Shown: in pieces, positions 28,828-38,755 of the stretch
How the letters are laid out: the number at the start of each line of letters is the position of its first letter
Numbering within the stretch: position 1 is the stretch's first letter
Assembly (NCBI GenBank): GCA_035649275.1
Contig: DASRJW010000009.1
Location: forward strand, 7,022-71,021
Source of the DNA: Candidatus Krumholzibacteriia bacterium
Lineage (GTDB): Bacteria > Krumholzibacteriota > Krumholzibacteriia > G020349025
Length of the DNA stretch: 64,000 nt
Direction of reading: 5' to 3'
Position numbers and translations under genes: made by a program
Notes under the pieces: generated by a model
Database searches by the model: none
What the model was told of the DNA's origin: nothing
Seen by the model: the letters and a program-made list of their open reading frames with translations, nothing else

Positions 28828-31524
28828 CTACTGGCCTCGCTTCGGTGGGACGATGCCGTTCACGCCCTCCGCGATGGTCAGGCCGGAGAGCCAGTCCACC
28901 ACCGAGACCGTGGTCCGCTTGCCGTCCGGCGCGAGGCCGAAGGACTCGATGGACTCGGTCGAGCCGGCGAAAAGCGTGTCGATCTTGCCGACGCCGGTCT
29001 TCCAGGCCGAGAGAGGCCGCCGCAGCAGCATCGGCTGTCCGTCCTCTCGCGCGTAGATGTAGACGACGGCGCTGCCGTCCGGGGTGATCCGTGACCGGCC
29101 ATTCTGGATCGTTCCGGGCGTGACGTGGAGAGGAACCGGAGCGCTCAGGAGTCTCCTTTCTGAGAGATCGAACACGCCGAGCTTCGAGGACAAGGTTCCG
29201 ACATCCGTGATGAGGGACAGGTAGCGGCCGTCGGGCGAGAGGTCGGGGATCAGCGTCCCGCCACGCAGCAGGCGCTCTCCATCGCCACCGGTGACGGGAA
29301 CGCGCCACAGCCCGGACTTGGTCGGATGGGCGGAGCTGTAGAAGACCCAGCGATTATCGGGAGTGACGGACGGGTTCTCCGCATCGAGGCTGTCGCGCGA
29401 CAGCTGACGCGGAGCGCTTCCATCGCGGCGCGCGGCCCAGATCTCGAAGGCGCCGCTGCGGCCGGAACACCAGAAGATCGACTGTCCGTCCGGGCCATAT
29501 TCGGGATCCCAGTCGTCCTCTTGATCGTCCGTCACGCGGTGCATCTCGCCGGTTTCCACCGAGACTTCCCAGAGGTCCAGGGTCCCGCCGCGGTTGGACG
29601 AGAACATGACCGACTTTCCGTCGGGCGCGTAGACGGGCTGGCGATCGATGGCCATTCCACTCGTGAGGGCGCGACCGGCGAACAGGTTGCGCGCCTCGAG
29701 CGAAACCTCCATCAGGTTCTGCCGCGCCAGCAAGCTCGACAGCACCAGACGCCCGTCGGGAAGCAAGTCGATCAAGGAGGGGAAGTTCTCGAGCCAGCCG
29801 AGCGCCTGGTACCGTCCGGAGCGCGTATCGAGACGGAACAGACGGGCGGACGACCCGCGCTGGATCGCCGTGACTCCCACGCCTTCTGCGACGATCAGCC
29901 CCTTCCCGGTGCCGTCCCACGCCGCGTTCGAGAGCACGGCTCCAGTGGGCGCGGGATAGACGCGCGCCGAGCCGCTCGATGCGTCCACGACGGCCACGGT
30001 GTAGGCAGCGTTCTGGCTTCCGCCGACGACCACCGTGATGCGCCGGCCGTCGGGTGACCATCGCGGCGAGACGAGGATGACGGATCCACGCGACCACAAC
30101 TCCCGGCCGCCGGTTCCGTCCGAATTCGCCACCATCAGGCGCGTGCGCACGCCGGTGCTGTCGGCCAAGCCCGAGATGTACGCAATCCGCTCGCCGTGGG
30201 GAGATGGGTCGGCATCCGATGCGTCTTCCAGGAGGAGCCGCGGTGCGCCACCCAGGACCGGAATGCGCCACAGCGACTGCCCAGTGCCCTCTTGGCGAGT
30301 GAAGAGAATGCTGCCGCGGTCGGGCGTGAATCGCGGCAGATGATCGGCCTCACCCGTGAGCTTCACCTCGCTTCGCGAGACCATGTCCATGAGCCAGAGC
30401 CCCTGCCCATTCTGGCGAACCGCGCTGAAGGCGATGAGGCGGCCATCGGAAGAGACCGCGGGCTCGCTGTCGCGGCTGCCCTGGGACAGGGTCGAGATCC
30501 GGATCGAACTCTCGCCGGATGGCGTGTTCGTCATGCGTCCGGTGACGAATGCCACCGCCACGATCACCGCCGCGATCGCCACCTGGATCCAGGGCGCCGA
30601 GCGTCGCCCGCGCTCGGTCGCGGCGCTAAGGCCGGCCGGACCGAGGCGCGCGGTGTCGCTCGCGACGAGTTCCAGCGTGAACGCGAGGTCACGCGCCGAC
30701 TGCAACCGGTCCTCAGGGTCCTTCCGCAGGCATTGCCGGACCACACGCTCCAGCGCGAGCGGCGTCAGCGGCTTCAACTCCGTCATCGCACGAGGCTCGC
30801 CGGTCATGATCGCCGCGATCAGGCTCGCGTGGCTCTCCCCCGCAAAAGCCCGCGCTCCGGTGGCCATTTCGTAGAGCACGCAGCCCAGCGCCCACAGATC
30901 GCTCCGCGCGTCCGCTTCCTTTGCCTCCAACTGCTCTGGCGCCATGTACTGGAACGTCCCGACGATCTTTCCCTCGGCCGTCAGCGGCCGGATCATGGTC
31001 GCCGACTGGCTCACCGCTCCCGGCGCCGGAGCGAGTCCGGCGGGCCGGGCGAGGCCGAAGTCGAGGAGCTTGGCGCCGTTCCGGGCGAGCATGATGTTGC
31101 CGGGCTTCAGATCGCGGTGCACCACGCCGGCTCGATGCGCCCAGTCCAGCGCCCCGGCGATCTGCCGGCCGAGTGTGAGCACCTCGGCCAGAGCGAACGG
31201 GCCCTTCTCCAGCCGATGGGCGAGCGTCTCTCCCTCCACCAGCTCCATCACCAGGTAGTCGACGCCGTCCTCCTGGCCGAGATCGTAGAGCGTACAGATG
31301 TGAGGGTGGTTGAGCTGCGAGATCGTGCGCGCCTCGCGCTCGAAGCGAGCTCGCTCCTCGGCGGAGCCGGTCAGATGCTGGGGCAACACCTTGATCGCCA
31401 CGTCACGGCCGAGACGTGGGTCGTGGGCGCGGTACACCTCGCCCATTCCCCCGGCCCCGACCGGTGCGACGATCTGGTACCGGCCGAGCCGTTTGCCGGG
31501 AGTCAGTGGCATCGGATCAATCAT
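28828..31524 (-). CDS. Ser/Thr protein kinase (PknB type) with C-terminal PD40/TolB beta-propeller
   Basis: An 898-residue membrane protein. The N-terminal Hanks kinase domain (residues 16-280) is complete: glycine loop GAGGMGEVY, Lys45 in AIKVL, catalytic Asp138 in HRDLKPGN and metal-binding Asp155 in DFG. One membrane helix ([17 protein letters not shown], about residue 325) separates it from an extracytoplasmic propeller made of PD40 repeats ([37 protein letters not shown]). The kinase would phosphorylate cytoplasmic targets in response to something the propeller binds. The ATG at 31524 overlaps the stop of the upstream CocE gene (ATGA), so the pair is translationally coupled. Confidence 0.94.
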   Translation of the reverse strand: MIDPMPLTPGKRLGRYQIVAPVGAGGMGEVYRAHDPRLGRDVAIKVLPQHLTGSAEERARFEREARTISQLNHPHICTLYDLGQEDGVDYLVMELVEGETLAHRLEKGPFALAEVLTLGRQIAGALDWAHRAGVVHRDLKPGNIMLARNGAKLLDFGLARPAGLAPAPGAVSQSATMIRPLTAEGKIVGTFQYMAPEQLEAKEADARSDLWALGCVLYEMATGARAFAGESHASLIAAIMTGEPRAMTELKPLTPLALERVVRQCLRKDPEDRLQSARDLAFTLELVASDTARLGPAGLSAATERGRRSAPWIQVAIAAVIVAVAFVTGRMTNTPSGESSIRISTLSQGSRDSEPAVSSDGRLIAFSAVRQNGQGLWLMDMVSRSEVKLTGEADHLPRFTPDRGSILFTRQEGTGQSLWRIPVLGGAPRLLLEDASDADPSPHGERIAYISGLADSTGVRTRLMVANSDGTGGRELWSRGSVILVSPRWSPDGRRITVVVGGSQNAAYTVAVVDASSGSARVYPAPTGAVLSNAAWDGTGKGLIVAEGVGVTAIQRGSSARLFRLDTRSGRYQALGWLENFPSLIDLLPDGRLVLSSLLARQNLMEVSLEARNLFAGRALTSGMAIDRQPVYAPDGKSVMFSSNRGGTLDLWEVSVETGEMHRVTDDQEDDWDPEYGPDGQSIFWCSGRSGAFEIWAARRDGSAPRQLSRDSLDAENPSVTPDNRWVFYSSAHPTKSGLWRVPVTGGDGERLLRGGTLIPDLSPDGRYLSLITDVGTLSSKLGVFDLSERRLLSAPVPLHVTPGTIQNGRSRITPDGSAVVYIYAREDGQPMLLRRPLSAWKTGVGKIDTLFAGSTESIESFGLAPDGKRTTVSVVDWLSGLTIAEGVNGIVPPKRGQ

Positions 31525-33644
31525 ACTCCCAGACGCGGGACGCGCTCGTCCCAACCGCGGTGAAACACTCGCGTCTCACCCTCCCAGGCATCGAGCCGTG
31601 CGATGACGACGAACTCGGTTTTCGTACAAGTGATCTGGATCTCGGTCTCGACGGCAACGCGCCACGCCTCACGTCGCAGCTCGGTTCGCTGGGCCATCGC
31701 GGCTCGAGCCCGCAAGGGATCGTCGGGGTGGATTCGAATCTCTACGTCGGTACCGTCGCCGCCCTCGATGTTCCCGGCGACTTCGAGGCGCGAGAGAGCC
31801 ACGCCGCCGTGCTCATCGAAGCCGGACCGCGTGCGGGTGATGTGGTCATGAGATAGAGGATCGATTTCGACTCGTCGGTCATGAGAGCCCTTGGTGAGCG
31901 GCGACCACTCCGAGGAGCGGGCCTGCTCCGGAGGTTCGAATGCTCGGAGATCGGCATCTTTGGGATCCGGCGGACGCACAGGCAGAGAGAACGTGCTGCT
32001 CTCGGTGAGAAGGGTGAGCCGGACGGGTTCGGGAGATGGCCAAAGGAGAGGCCAACACGCGTTCGAGAGGGCGAGGCGCACCCGCTGGCCCGGCGGAAAG
32101 ACATGGGCTACGTCCTTGAGGCGAATGGTGGCGTCCATCGGACGGCCGGGCTCCAGGGGTTGCCAGTTCTCGTGGGCCGCATCGTGCGTCAGATTGAGGA
32201 CGCCATAGCTCACGCGCGTGGAGCTCCCGTCCGGCGAGACGTCGCAGAGTCGCGCGACCAGGAAGGCCGCGGGCCGATCCGATGCCACAACGACCCTCAC
32301 CTCCGGAGCTCCAAGGATCTCGAGCCGTTCCGTCAGCACCTCCGAATCGAAACAGAGCGAGTCCGCGTCGTCCTCCCGCTGGTCGCGCAGATTGGCGATG
32401 AGCCAGCTCCCCGAAGCACGGCCCGTCGTCTGGGGCGAAGCGATCGTGAGACGCGCCGAGACGACCGAGTCACCGAGCCTGTCCGGGGCCAGTCGGAACA
32501 CTCGATGGCGGATGCGCGGAGAGGGCCAATGTGCTTCGGCGACCCACCGGCCAGGACGGTCTTCGCCGCGGAAGCCAGCCGGAACACTCTCAGACATCCA
32601 GACGCGGTAGCGGGGCTCGCTGTCGCTCGGCGGTATGTGCGCCATGCTCTCGCGCTGGCCAGGACGCTTGTCGTCGTTTCCTTCTCCAAGGCAGTTGTGC
32701 CACCAGCGCAGAGCTTCCTGCAAGAAGCCGATGCTCGGACCCGGGCTGGCGTCGTGGGGATACGCATGTCCCCACGGACCGACGAGACCGCGACTGGGGA
32801 CGCGGAGGCCTGATAGGAGCCGGGGGATCGCGCTCGTATAACCATCCGCCCATCCGCCGACGGCGAAGACCGGACAGGCGATTGCACCGTAGTCGTAGCG
32901 GACGGAGCCTTGCTTCCAGTACGCGTCCGCCAGCGGGTGCTGGAGCCAGCGCAGGGGATGAGGTTCGGCGGCCTCGAGCCGCTCGAGCCACATGGCGCGC
33001 CAGTTGGATCCGACCAGCTCGGGGTCGGGTGGCTGCACCACGAGCTGGAAGAAGGTCGCACCCCACCACAGGCTGTCGTTCAAGAGACACCCGCCCATGT
33101 AATGGACGTCGTCCGTGTAGCGATCATCCGTGGAGCAGACCGTTACGATGCCTCGGAGCTCCGGGGGCCGGCGCGCCGCGATCTGCAGCCCGTTGAAACC
33201 GCCCCACGACTTGCCGATGAGACCCACAGCACCCGTGCACCAGGGCTGTGCCGCGATCCAGCGGATGGCCTCGACGCCGTCCTCCTGCTCGAGTGGCAGA
33301 TACTCATCGCGAAGCACTCCCTCGGATTCCCCCGAGCCGCGCAGGTCGATGCGCACGGCCGCCAGGCCGTGGCCGGCGAACCAGCGATGCATCGCTTCGT
33401 CGCGATCCCGAGTGCCGAGGCGCTTGCCGTACGGGATGTACTCGATCACGGCGGGGACGGGGGAACGCTCCGCTCCATCAGGCAGCCAGAGCCGAGCGGC
33501 GAGTCGGCAGCCGTCGCGCAGCGGAATCCAAAAGTGCTCGATCTCGCGCACTTCGTAGGGAAAGACGTCGACGACGCTCACATGTCCTCCAGGGCTGCGT
33601 GATTCGATCGGCGCCATGAATGCGCCAGGGAAGAGTATGCTCAT
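31521..33644 (-). CDS. CocE/NonD family hydrolase, cytoplasmic type
   Basis: A 707-residue alpha/beta-hydrolase related to cocaine esterase and X-Pro dipeptidyl peptidase. The nucleophile is Ser146 in IGKSWGGF (numbered from the first ATG), and [13 protein letters not shown] supplies the DLRG motif. The C-terminal half is the S15 jelly roll ([19 protein letters not shown]). It lacks a signal peptide, unlike the other CocE protein in this window. Starts at 33644 and 33617 are both possible and neither has a strong ribosome-binding site. The stop overlaps the kinase start, so it is the first gene of a two-gene operon. Substrate unknown. Confidence 0.9.
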   Translation of the reverse strand: MSILFPGAFMAPIESRSPGGHVSVVDVFPYEVREIEHFWIPLRDGCRLAARLWLPDGAERSPVPAVIEYIPYGKRLGTRDRDEAMHRWFAGHGLAAVRIDLRGSGESEGVLRDEYLPLEQEDGVEAIRWIAAQPWCTGAVGLIGKSWGGFNGLQIAARRPPELRGIVTVCSTDDRYTDDVHYMGGCLLNDSLWWGATFFQLVVQPPDPELVGSNWRAMWLERLEAAEPHPLRWLQHPLADAYWKQGSVRYDYGAIACPVFAVGGWADGYTSAIPRLLSGLRVPSRGLVGPWGHAYPHDASPGPSIGFLQEALRWWHNCLGEGNDDKRPGQRESMAHIPPSDSEPRYRVWMSESVPAGFRGEDRPGRWVAEAHWPSPRIRHRVFRLAPDRLGDSVVSARLTIASPQTTGRASGSWLIANLRDQREDDADSLCFDSEVLTERLEILGAPEVRVVVASDRPAAFLVARLCDVSPDGSSTRVSYGVLNLTHDAAHENWQPLEPGRPMDATIRLKDVAHVFPPGQRVRLALSNACWPLLWPSPEPVRLTLLTESSTFSLPVRPPDPKDADLRAFEPPEQARSSEWSPLTKGSHDRRVEIDPLSHDHITRTRSGFDEHGGVALSRLEVAGNIEGGDGTDVEIRIHPDDPLRARAAMAQRTELRREAWRVAVETEIQITCTKTEFVVIARLDAWEGETRVFHRGWDERVPRLGV

Positions 33645-33718
33645 CTCGAGACTCGTGGCAATCCGGCATGGAGGGGAGCTCGACGCCCGACCACCGGCCG
33701 ACGCGGGGTGCTAGAGCC

Positions 33719-35305
33719 ATGACATATCTCGTCAGGCAGCCGTGTGACGAAGGGGTGATGGCATCCGGACCGGTAGCGATTCCCTGTGCCGAGTCTTCGG
33801 GGCCTTGGGTGCTGGCGGCGACCATTCTCGGATCGAGCCTGGTGTTCATCGATGGAACGGTCGTCAACGTGGCGTTGCCGGCGCTGCAAACCGCCATGAA
33901 CGCTACGGTCGTGGACGTGCAGTGGGTCGTCGAGGCCTACGCTCTGTTCCTCGCGGCGCTGCTGCTCGTAGGGGGATCGCTCGGCGACCAATTCGGCCGG
34001 AGACTCGTGTTCTGCATCGGCGTCGGGATCTTCGCTCTGGCCTCCGTCTGGTGCGGGCTCGCTCCCGACGTCGAGCAGTTGATCGCCGCGCGGGCAATCC
34101 AAGGCGTGGGAGGTGCGCTGCTCGTGCCCGGCAGCCTGGCGCTCATCAGCGCCTCCTTCAGCGAGGAGAAGCGCGGGCAGGCGATCGGCACCTGGTCGGG
34201 CTTCAGCGCCATCACCGCCGCGATCGGGCCTGTCCTCGGCGGCTGGCTGATCGATCGCATCTCTTGGCGAGCTGTCTTCTTCATCAATATCCCGTTGGCC
34301 GCCGTCGTGCTGGTGCTAGCGTTCTGGCACGTGCCAGAGAGTCGGGCGCGCGACCGGGAACACGGCTTGGATTGGACGGGGGCGGCGCTCGCAACCGCCA
34401 GCCTGGGCGCGATCGTCTACGGCCTGATCGAATCCTCGCGATGGGGCTTCGGGCACCCACGAGTGCTCGTCGCGCTCCTTGGCGGCTGCGTCGCCTCGCT
34501 CTTTTTCCTCCTCGTCGAGAGACAGCAGCGAAATCCAATGTTGCCGCTCAGCCTGTTCCGATCCAGAGACTTCAGCGGCGCGAATGTGCTCACTTTGTTC
34601 TTGTACGCCGCGCTCGTCGGCGCGCTCTTCTTCTTCCCTCTGGATCTGGTGCAGGTGCAGGGTTACTCTGCCACCGCAGCCGGCGCCGCTTTTCTTCCCT
34701 TCATCCTCATCATGTTCCTTCTCTCGCGCTGGTCGGGCGGATTGATCCAGCGTTACGGAGCCAGGTTGCCGCTCGTGGTGGGGCCGACGATCGCCGCGCT
34801 CGGGTTCGCTCTTTTCATGCGACCTGGAATAGGCGGCAGCTATTGGCTGACTTTCTTTCCAGCGGTCGTGGTGCTCGGTCTAGGGATGGCCGTCAGCGTT
34901 GCCCCCCTGACGACGACGGTGATGAACGCGGTCCAAAGCGACCGCGCCGGCATCGCCTCGGGGGTCAACAACGCCGTTTCTCGCGCCGCGGGACTGATCG
35001 CGGTCGCCGCGTTCAGCCTGGTCATGCTGCACACCTTCGACCGCGGTCTCGACCACCGCCTGTCCGCGCTCGACCTCAGCCGCGAAACGCGGCAGCTCCT
35101 CGACGGAGAGCGCATCAAGCTGGCCGGCGCGCAAGTGCCGGAAGGTCTCGCTTCGGAGATGCGGCTCGTGGTCCGACAGGCGATCGAAGAATCGTTCGTG
35201 TCCGGATTCCGCCGGGTCATGCTTGTCGCCGCCATGCTGGCGCTCCTGAGCGCGCTCGTCGCCGGCCTCTTGATTCGTAAAGAAAGGCCTGCGGCCAAGT
35301 TTTGA
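33719..35305 (+). CDS. MFS drug transporter, DHA2 family (14 TM, EmrB/QacA type)
   Basis: A 528-residue inner-membrane exporter with about 14 hydrophobic helices. Typical DHA2 marks are FIDGTVVNVALPALQ in helix 1 (motif D1), GGSLGDQFGRRLVF (motif A), and GVGGALLVPGSLALI (motif C in helix 5). It should expel hydrophobic toxic compounds using proton motive force. The frame is open upstream to 33620, but the ATG at 33719 places the first helix as in the family; ATG 33758 is an alternative with AAGGGG near it. It is divergent from the CocE-kinase operon. No membrane-fusion partner is adjacent. Confidence 0.9.
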   Translation: MTYLVRQPCDEGVMASGPVAIPCAESSGPWVLAATILGSSLVFIDGTVVNVALPALQTAMNATVVDVQWVVEAYALFLAALLLVGGSLGDQFGRRLVFCIGVGIFALASVWCGLAPDVEQLIAARAIQGVGGALLVPGSLALISASFSEEKRGQAIGTWSGFSAITAAIGPVLGGWLIDRISWRAVFFINIPLAAVVLVLAFWHVPESRARDREHGLDWTGAALATASLGAIVYGLIESSRWGFGHPRVLVALLGGCVASLFFLLVERQQRNPMLPLSLFRSRDFSGANVLTLFLYAALVGALFFFPLDLVQVQGYSATAAGAAFLPFILIMFLLSRWSGGLIQRYGARLPLVVGPTIAALGFALFMRPGIGGSYWLTFFPAVVVLGLGMAVSVAPLTTTVMNAVQSDRAGIASGVNNAVSRAAGLIAVAAFSLVMLHTFDRGLDHRLSALDLSRETRQLLDGERIKLAGAQVPEGLASEMRLVVRQAIEESFVSGFRRVMLVAAMLALLSALVAGLLIRKERPAAKF

Positions 35306-35366
35306 GCCGCAGGAGAAGAACTGGGAGATGACGCTGGCCGCGCTGAAGAAGTACTTGGAGCAGTAG
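35304..35366 (+). pseudogene. Possible 3' remnant of an AHSA1/SRPBCC-like gene
   Basis: Between the transporter stop and the next GTG, one frame reads EPQEKNWEMTLAALKKYLEQ and then TAG. The W-x-x-x-L-x-x-L-K-x-Y-L-E ending is characteristic of the last helix of AHSA1/START-type proteins. No upstream body of such a protein exists, because the frame runs into the transporter gene. It looks like the tail of a gene whose front was replaced or deleted. Confidence 0.35.
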
Positions 35367-35369
35367 CCT

Positions 35370-35966
35370 GTGGCGACCGATCTCGCAAGGATCGTGCGTG
35401 AGCTGGCGTCCTTCTACGACGTCACCGACAAGAAGCTCGTCGTCGTCGGAGCGGGTGGAGAACAGTTGCTCGAGTTCGCTCGCCCGGCGCGTCAGGTCCT
35501 CGCCGTCGACAAAGACGGCGCGGCGCTCGAGCAGCTCGCGGCGCGTCTTCAGGACTGCGGGTTCGCGGACAAATTCACCCTGGTGACAAGCGACGTGGCC
35601 GACGTGAGCGAGCCCGGCGACGTCGTGTACCTCGAGTTCTGTCTCCATGAGATGCCGGATCCTGATCGCGCCCTCGACCATGTCAGGTCTCTGGCGCCTG
35701 ACGTGGTCGTGATCGACCATGCCGTGGGCTCACCCTGGTCGTGGTGTGCAGCCGAGGATCGTATGGTGGAAACCGCTTGGCGAGCCGTCGAGCGCAGGAC
35801 GATCCGCCGGCAGCACACCGTCGAAGGCGAGCAGCGCTTTCCCGACGATGCCGCTCTCGCGGCGCGGCTGGTCTCTCAGGGGCCGCTGAGCGTGGAACGC
35901 ATCGGCGCGTATCGCGGTCGAGCGCCCATCGTGATTCCCATGCCCTATCGCCTCGCACTTCTCTGA
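35370..35966 (+). CDS. SAM-dependent methyltransferase-like protein
   Basis: A 198-residue protein with a class I methyltransferase core: KLVVVGAGGEQLLEF (motif I glycine loop), VLAVDKD (acidic end of strand 2), DVADVSEPGDVVYLEFCLHEMPD (motif post-I region) and ALDHVRSLAPDVVVIDH. The fold is short, ending soon after strand 5, with a C-terminal helix and strand pair. The substrate is unknown. It starts at a GTG with GGAG about 10 bases upstream, just after the AHSA1-like remnant. It could also be a non-catalytic SAM-binding protein. Confidence 0.7.
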   Translation: MATDLARIVRELASFYDVTDKKLVVVGAGGEQLLEFARPARQVLAVDKDGAALEQLAARLQDCGFADKFTLVTSDVADVSEPGDVVYLEFCLHEMPDPDRALDHVRSLAPDVVVIDHAVGSPWSWCAAEDRMVETAWRAVERRTIRRQHTVEGEQRFPDDAALAARLVSQGPLSVERIGAYRGRAPIVIPMPYRLALL

Positions 35967-36001
35967 CATCGCGCCATGCCGCCTGCCGGCACCGTCCACC
36001 G

Positions 36002-36571
36002 TCACGCCCGCTTCCGGCGGCCGAAGAGGAAGCGGTGCGAGACCAGGAACACCATGAGACAGAGGCCGCCGATGCAAAGGAGGGCGAAGAGCGGCACGGC
36101 GATGGCGAGGACCGCGGTCAGGACCGAGCCGGAGAACTCCGCCAGCGCGACGAGCGGGTTCGCCAGGCCGCCGGTCGCGAGCGTCGATTTGAGCCGCGCC
36201 AGCACGGTCGCGCCCTGCACCATCCCGGCGGCGCCGCCTCCGGCGATGATCGCGAGACTCCATTTCAGGTATGGAGGCATTTCGGTCATGACCGCGGCGC
36301 TGGCGAGCACCCCCGCCAACACTGCCGCCGGCGTCGCCACCAGGTCGAGGACGTGGTCCAGCCAGGGAACGGAATAGGCAATGATCTCGACGAGGGTCGC
36401 TGTAGCGAGGATGATCAACGCCGGGTTGGTGCTCAACCAATCGAAGCCGCTCGTCAACGGCAGGTGGCCAGTGCGGCTCGCGACGCAGGCGATGAGGAGG
36501 GGCACGAAGACTCGGAATCCCGCGGCTGCCGCCAGCCCGAGACCGATGGCGATGCTGAGCGCTGTCTCCAT
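36002..36571 (-). CDS. DUF4126 family membrane protein
   Basis: A 189-residue integral membrane protein with about five hydrophobic helices. Recognisable DUF4126 features are the N-terminal GLGLAAAAGFRVFVPLL, the LIILATATLVEIIAYSVPWLDHVLD helix with its acidic residues, and the GGGAAGMVQG glycine patch. The C-terminus is short and basic (GRRKRA). The function of the family is unknown. GGCGGAG lies just before the ATG. It is downstream of proC on the same strand with a 97-base gap. Confidence 0.85.
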   Translation of the reverse strand: METALSIAIGLGLAAAAGFRVFVPLLIACVASRTGHLPLTSGFDWLSTNPALIILATATLVEIIAYSVPWLDHVLDLVATPAAVLAGVLASAAVMTEMPPYLKWSLAIIAGGGAAGMVQGATVLARLKSTLATGGLANPLVALAEFSGSVLTAVLAIAVPLFALLCIGGLCLMVFLVSHRFLFGRRKRA

Positions 36572-36668
36572 GTCTCCGCCCCTGGGGTCCGGATACTCGC
36601 CGTGCTGCGCGACCTACTCGCAGCGGGGCGCCAGCACACTCTCCGTGACCGCCAGGCCTGCTCCAGTT

Positions 36669-37511
36669 TCAGCGCCCGAGTTCCTCAGAGCGCTGTCGGG
36701 CTGCGTGCACGGCTTCGATGAAAGTCCGTACCCAGTGCTTCTTCTCGAGCGCGGTGACGGCGGCGTGCGTCGTGCCATTCGGCGAGGTGACCCGGGCGCG
36801 GAGCTCGGCAGGATCGGCCGGGTCGTGCGTGAGCAACCGAGACGCCCCGGCGAAAGTCTGATACGTGAGCGCGTACGCCTGTTCCTTGCTCAAGCCCTCC
36901 TCGATGGCCGCCTGGATCAATGCTTCGGCGAGGAGGAAAACGTAGGCGGGCCCCGTGCCGCTCACCGCCGTGACCGCGTCCATCTGTCCTTCCTCGACGA
37001 TCACGGTCTTTCCCACGCACCCCAGGATGTTGAGCGCCGTCACCAGGTGCGTGTCCGTGGCGTAACGGCCCTTGGCCACCGCGGTCACGCCCATGCCGAT
37101 GGCGGCCGGCGTATTCGGCATGGCCCGGATCACCGGGCAGCCGCCGAGGGCCGTCTCGAGGCGATCCATGTGGATGCCCGCTGCGATGGTGATGGCCAGC
37201 TTGTGCGACGCATGAGCCGGGGCCACCTGCGCCAGGGCCTTGTTCATGTCCTGCGGTTTGACAGCGAAGAGCACCGTGGCCGCACTGGCCGCAGCCAAAG
37301 CGGAATCGTCGGTGGTCTGCAACCCCAGGCGCTCCTCCAGGGAGCGCCGGCGCGATTCGCGCCGCCCCGAAACGATGATGGCGTCGCGGTCCCAGCCCGA
37401 GGCGATGAGCCCCTCGGCGAGAGCCGCGCCCATGAAGCCGCCCCCGATGATGGCGAGCCTCTTCGCCGCCTGCACCGGAGCTCCCGCAGGTGTCGAAGCC
37501 GTTCCGCTCAT
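36669..37511 (-). CDS. proC: Pyrroline-5-carboxylate reductase
   Basis: A 280-residue NAD(P)H-dependent enzyme for the last step of proline synthesis. The Rossmann loop is IIGGGFMGAALAEGLIASG near residue 15. LFAVKPQDM, RAMPNTPAAIGMGVTAVAKG and the dimerisation helix with VSGTGPAYVFLLAEALIQAA are all present. The C-terminal TSPNGTTHAAV motif is the family signature. Length is normal. It lies 7 bases downstream of the TolB-like gene and is probably co-transcribed with it. Confidence 0.96.
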   Translation of the reverse strand: MSGTASTPAGAPVQAAKRLAIIGGGFMGAALAEGLIASGWDRDAIIVSGRRESRRRSLEERLGLQTTDDSALAAASAATVLFAVKPQDMNKALAQVAPAHASHKLAITIAAGIHMDRLETALGGCPVIRAMPNTPAAIGMGVTAVAKGRYATDTHLVTALNILGCVGKTVIVEEGQMDAVTAVSGTGPAYVFLLAEALIQAAIEEGLSKEQAYALTYQTFAGASRLLTHDPADPAELRARVTSPNGTTHAAVTALEKKHWVRTFIEAVHAARQRSEELGR

Positions 37512-37518
37512 GATTGCT

Positions 37519-38568
37519 TCATTCCACCCAGTCGGCGAGGAAGATGTTCGTGTCCGTGCGCCCCTTGGAGTTGCGATTGCTGGCGAAGACGAGCCGCTTG
37601 CCGTCGGGGCTGAACATCGGGAACCCGTCGAAGGTCGGGTCGAAGGTCACCTGCTCGAGGCCGGTGCCGTCCACGCGGATCAGCCACAAGTCGAAGTTGC
37701 GGCTCTGCGGCGCTCCCACGTTGGAGGCGAAGATGACCTTCGTACCGTCGGGGGTGAAGAAGGGGCAGAAGTTGGCGGCGCCGTTGCTCGTGAGCTGCTT
37801 CGGCTCACTGCCGTCGGCGTTGGCGATAAAGATTTCGAGGGCTCCAGGGCGGATCACATGGTTCTGCCGCAGATCCTCGTACGCCATCTTCTCTTCCGGG
37901 GTCCGTGGTCGCGAAGCCCGCCAGACGATCTTCTTGCCGTCGGCAGAAAAGAAGCCACCACCGTCGTATCCCGGCTCCTTGGTGAGACGCCGCACGTCGG
38001 AGCCGTCGGCGTTCATGCTGTAGAGATCGAGGTCGCCGTCGCGGCCGGAGGTGAAGAGAATGCGGCCGTCCGGGCCGATGGTCCCCTCGGCGTCATAGCC
38101 CTCCGTGGCCGTGAGGCGCACGAGATGGCTCCCGTCCGGATCGGCGCTGAAGAGATCGTAGCTCGGGTACAGCTTCCACACGTACCCCTTGGAGTAATCC
38201 GGCGGCGGCGGGCAGTCGGGCGAGGCCAGGTGCGTCGAGGCGTAAAGGATGCGCTTGCCGTCGGGGAAGAAGAAGGCGCACGTCGTCCGCCCCTTGCCGG
38301 TGGAAACGAGGCGCACGTTCGAGCCGTCTGCATCCATGGTGAAGATCTGATCGCAGTGCAGGCTGTCCCGCGTCGATTGCAGGATCAGCTTCTTGCCGTC
38401 CCTCGACCAGTAGGCTTCGGCGTTCTCGCCTCCGAAGGTGAGCTGACGGATGTTGCGGAGGTGCTTCTCCCCCTCGCGCCAGAGATCCTGCGCGCCCGCC
38501 GCGGCGGTCAAGGCGGCGGCGAGCGCACCAACGAACGCGAGGCTCCTGCACACGCCGCGCCTATCCAC
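37519..38568 (-). CDS. TolB-like PD40 beta-propeller protein, exported
   Basis: A 349-residue protein with a signal peptide (LAFVGALAAALTAAAGA) and a propeller of WD40-like PD40 repeats (SRDGKKLILQSTRD, PDGKRILYASTHL, PDGRILFTSGRDGDLDLY, PDGKRLVFASNRNSKG). Each blade has the SPDG-x-x-L/I-x-F/Y-x-S signature. It lacks the N-terminal TolB domain and no Pal or TolQRA genes are near, so it is a TolB-like relative rather than TolB. The GTG at 38568 has AAAGGAG 6 bases upstream and places the signal peptide correctly; an upstream ATG would add 35 charged residues. Confidence 0.86.
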   Translation of the reverse strand: MDRRGVCRSLAFVGALAAALTAAAGAQDLWREGEKHLRNIRQLTFGGENAEAYWSRDGKKLILQSTRDSLHCDQIFTMDADGSNVRLVSTGKGRTTCAFFFPDGKRILYASTHLASPDCPPPPDYSKGYVWKLYPSYDLFSADPDGSHLVRLTATEGYDAEGTIGPDGRILFTSGRDGDLDLYSMNADGSDVRRLTKEPGYDGGGFFSADGKKIVWRASRPRTPEEKMAYEDLRQNHVIRPGALEIFIANADGSEPKQLTSNGAANFCPFFTPDGTKVIFASNVGAPQSRNFDLWLIRVDGTGLEQVTFDPTFDGFPMFSPDGKRLVFASNRNSKGRTDTNIFLADWVE

Positions 38569-38755
38569 CGTCGACTCCTTTGCACTCGGTGCCGGAGCGT
38601 GGCGGCTCCCACCCCGAGGCTCTCGTGTCCGTGCTGCAGGCTCGAACCACCGCGGCGGCTCCTGCAGCGCCATGCAGCCGGGAAGCGAGTAAACGGCAGG
38701 GCATTTCGGGAGTCAAGAGAACCCCGATGTGCCAGAATGCCGGGGGGAGGCTCGC

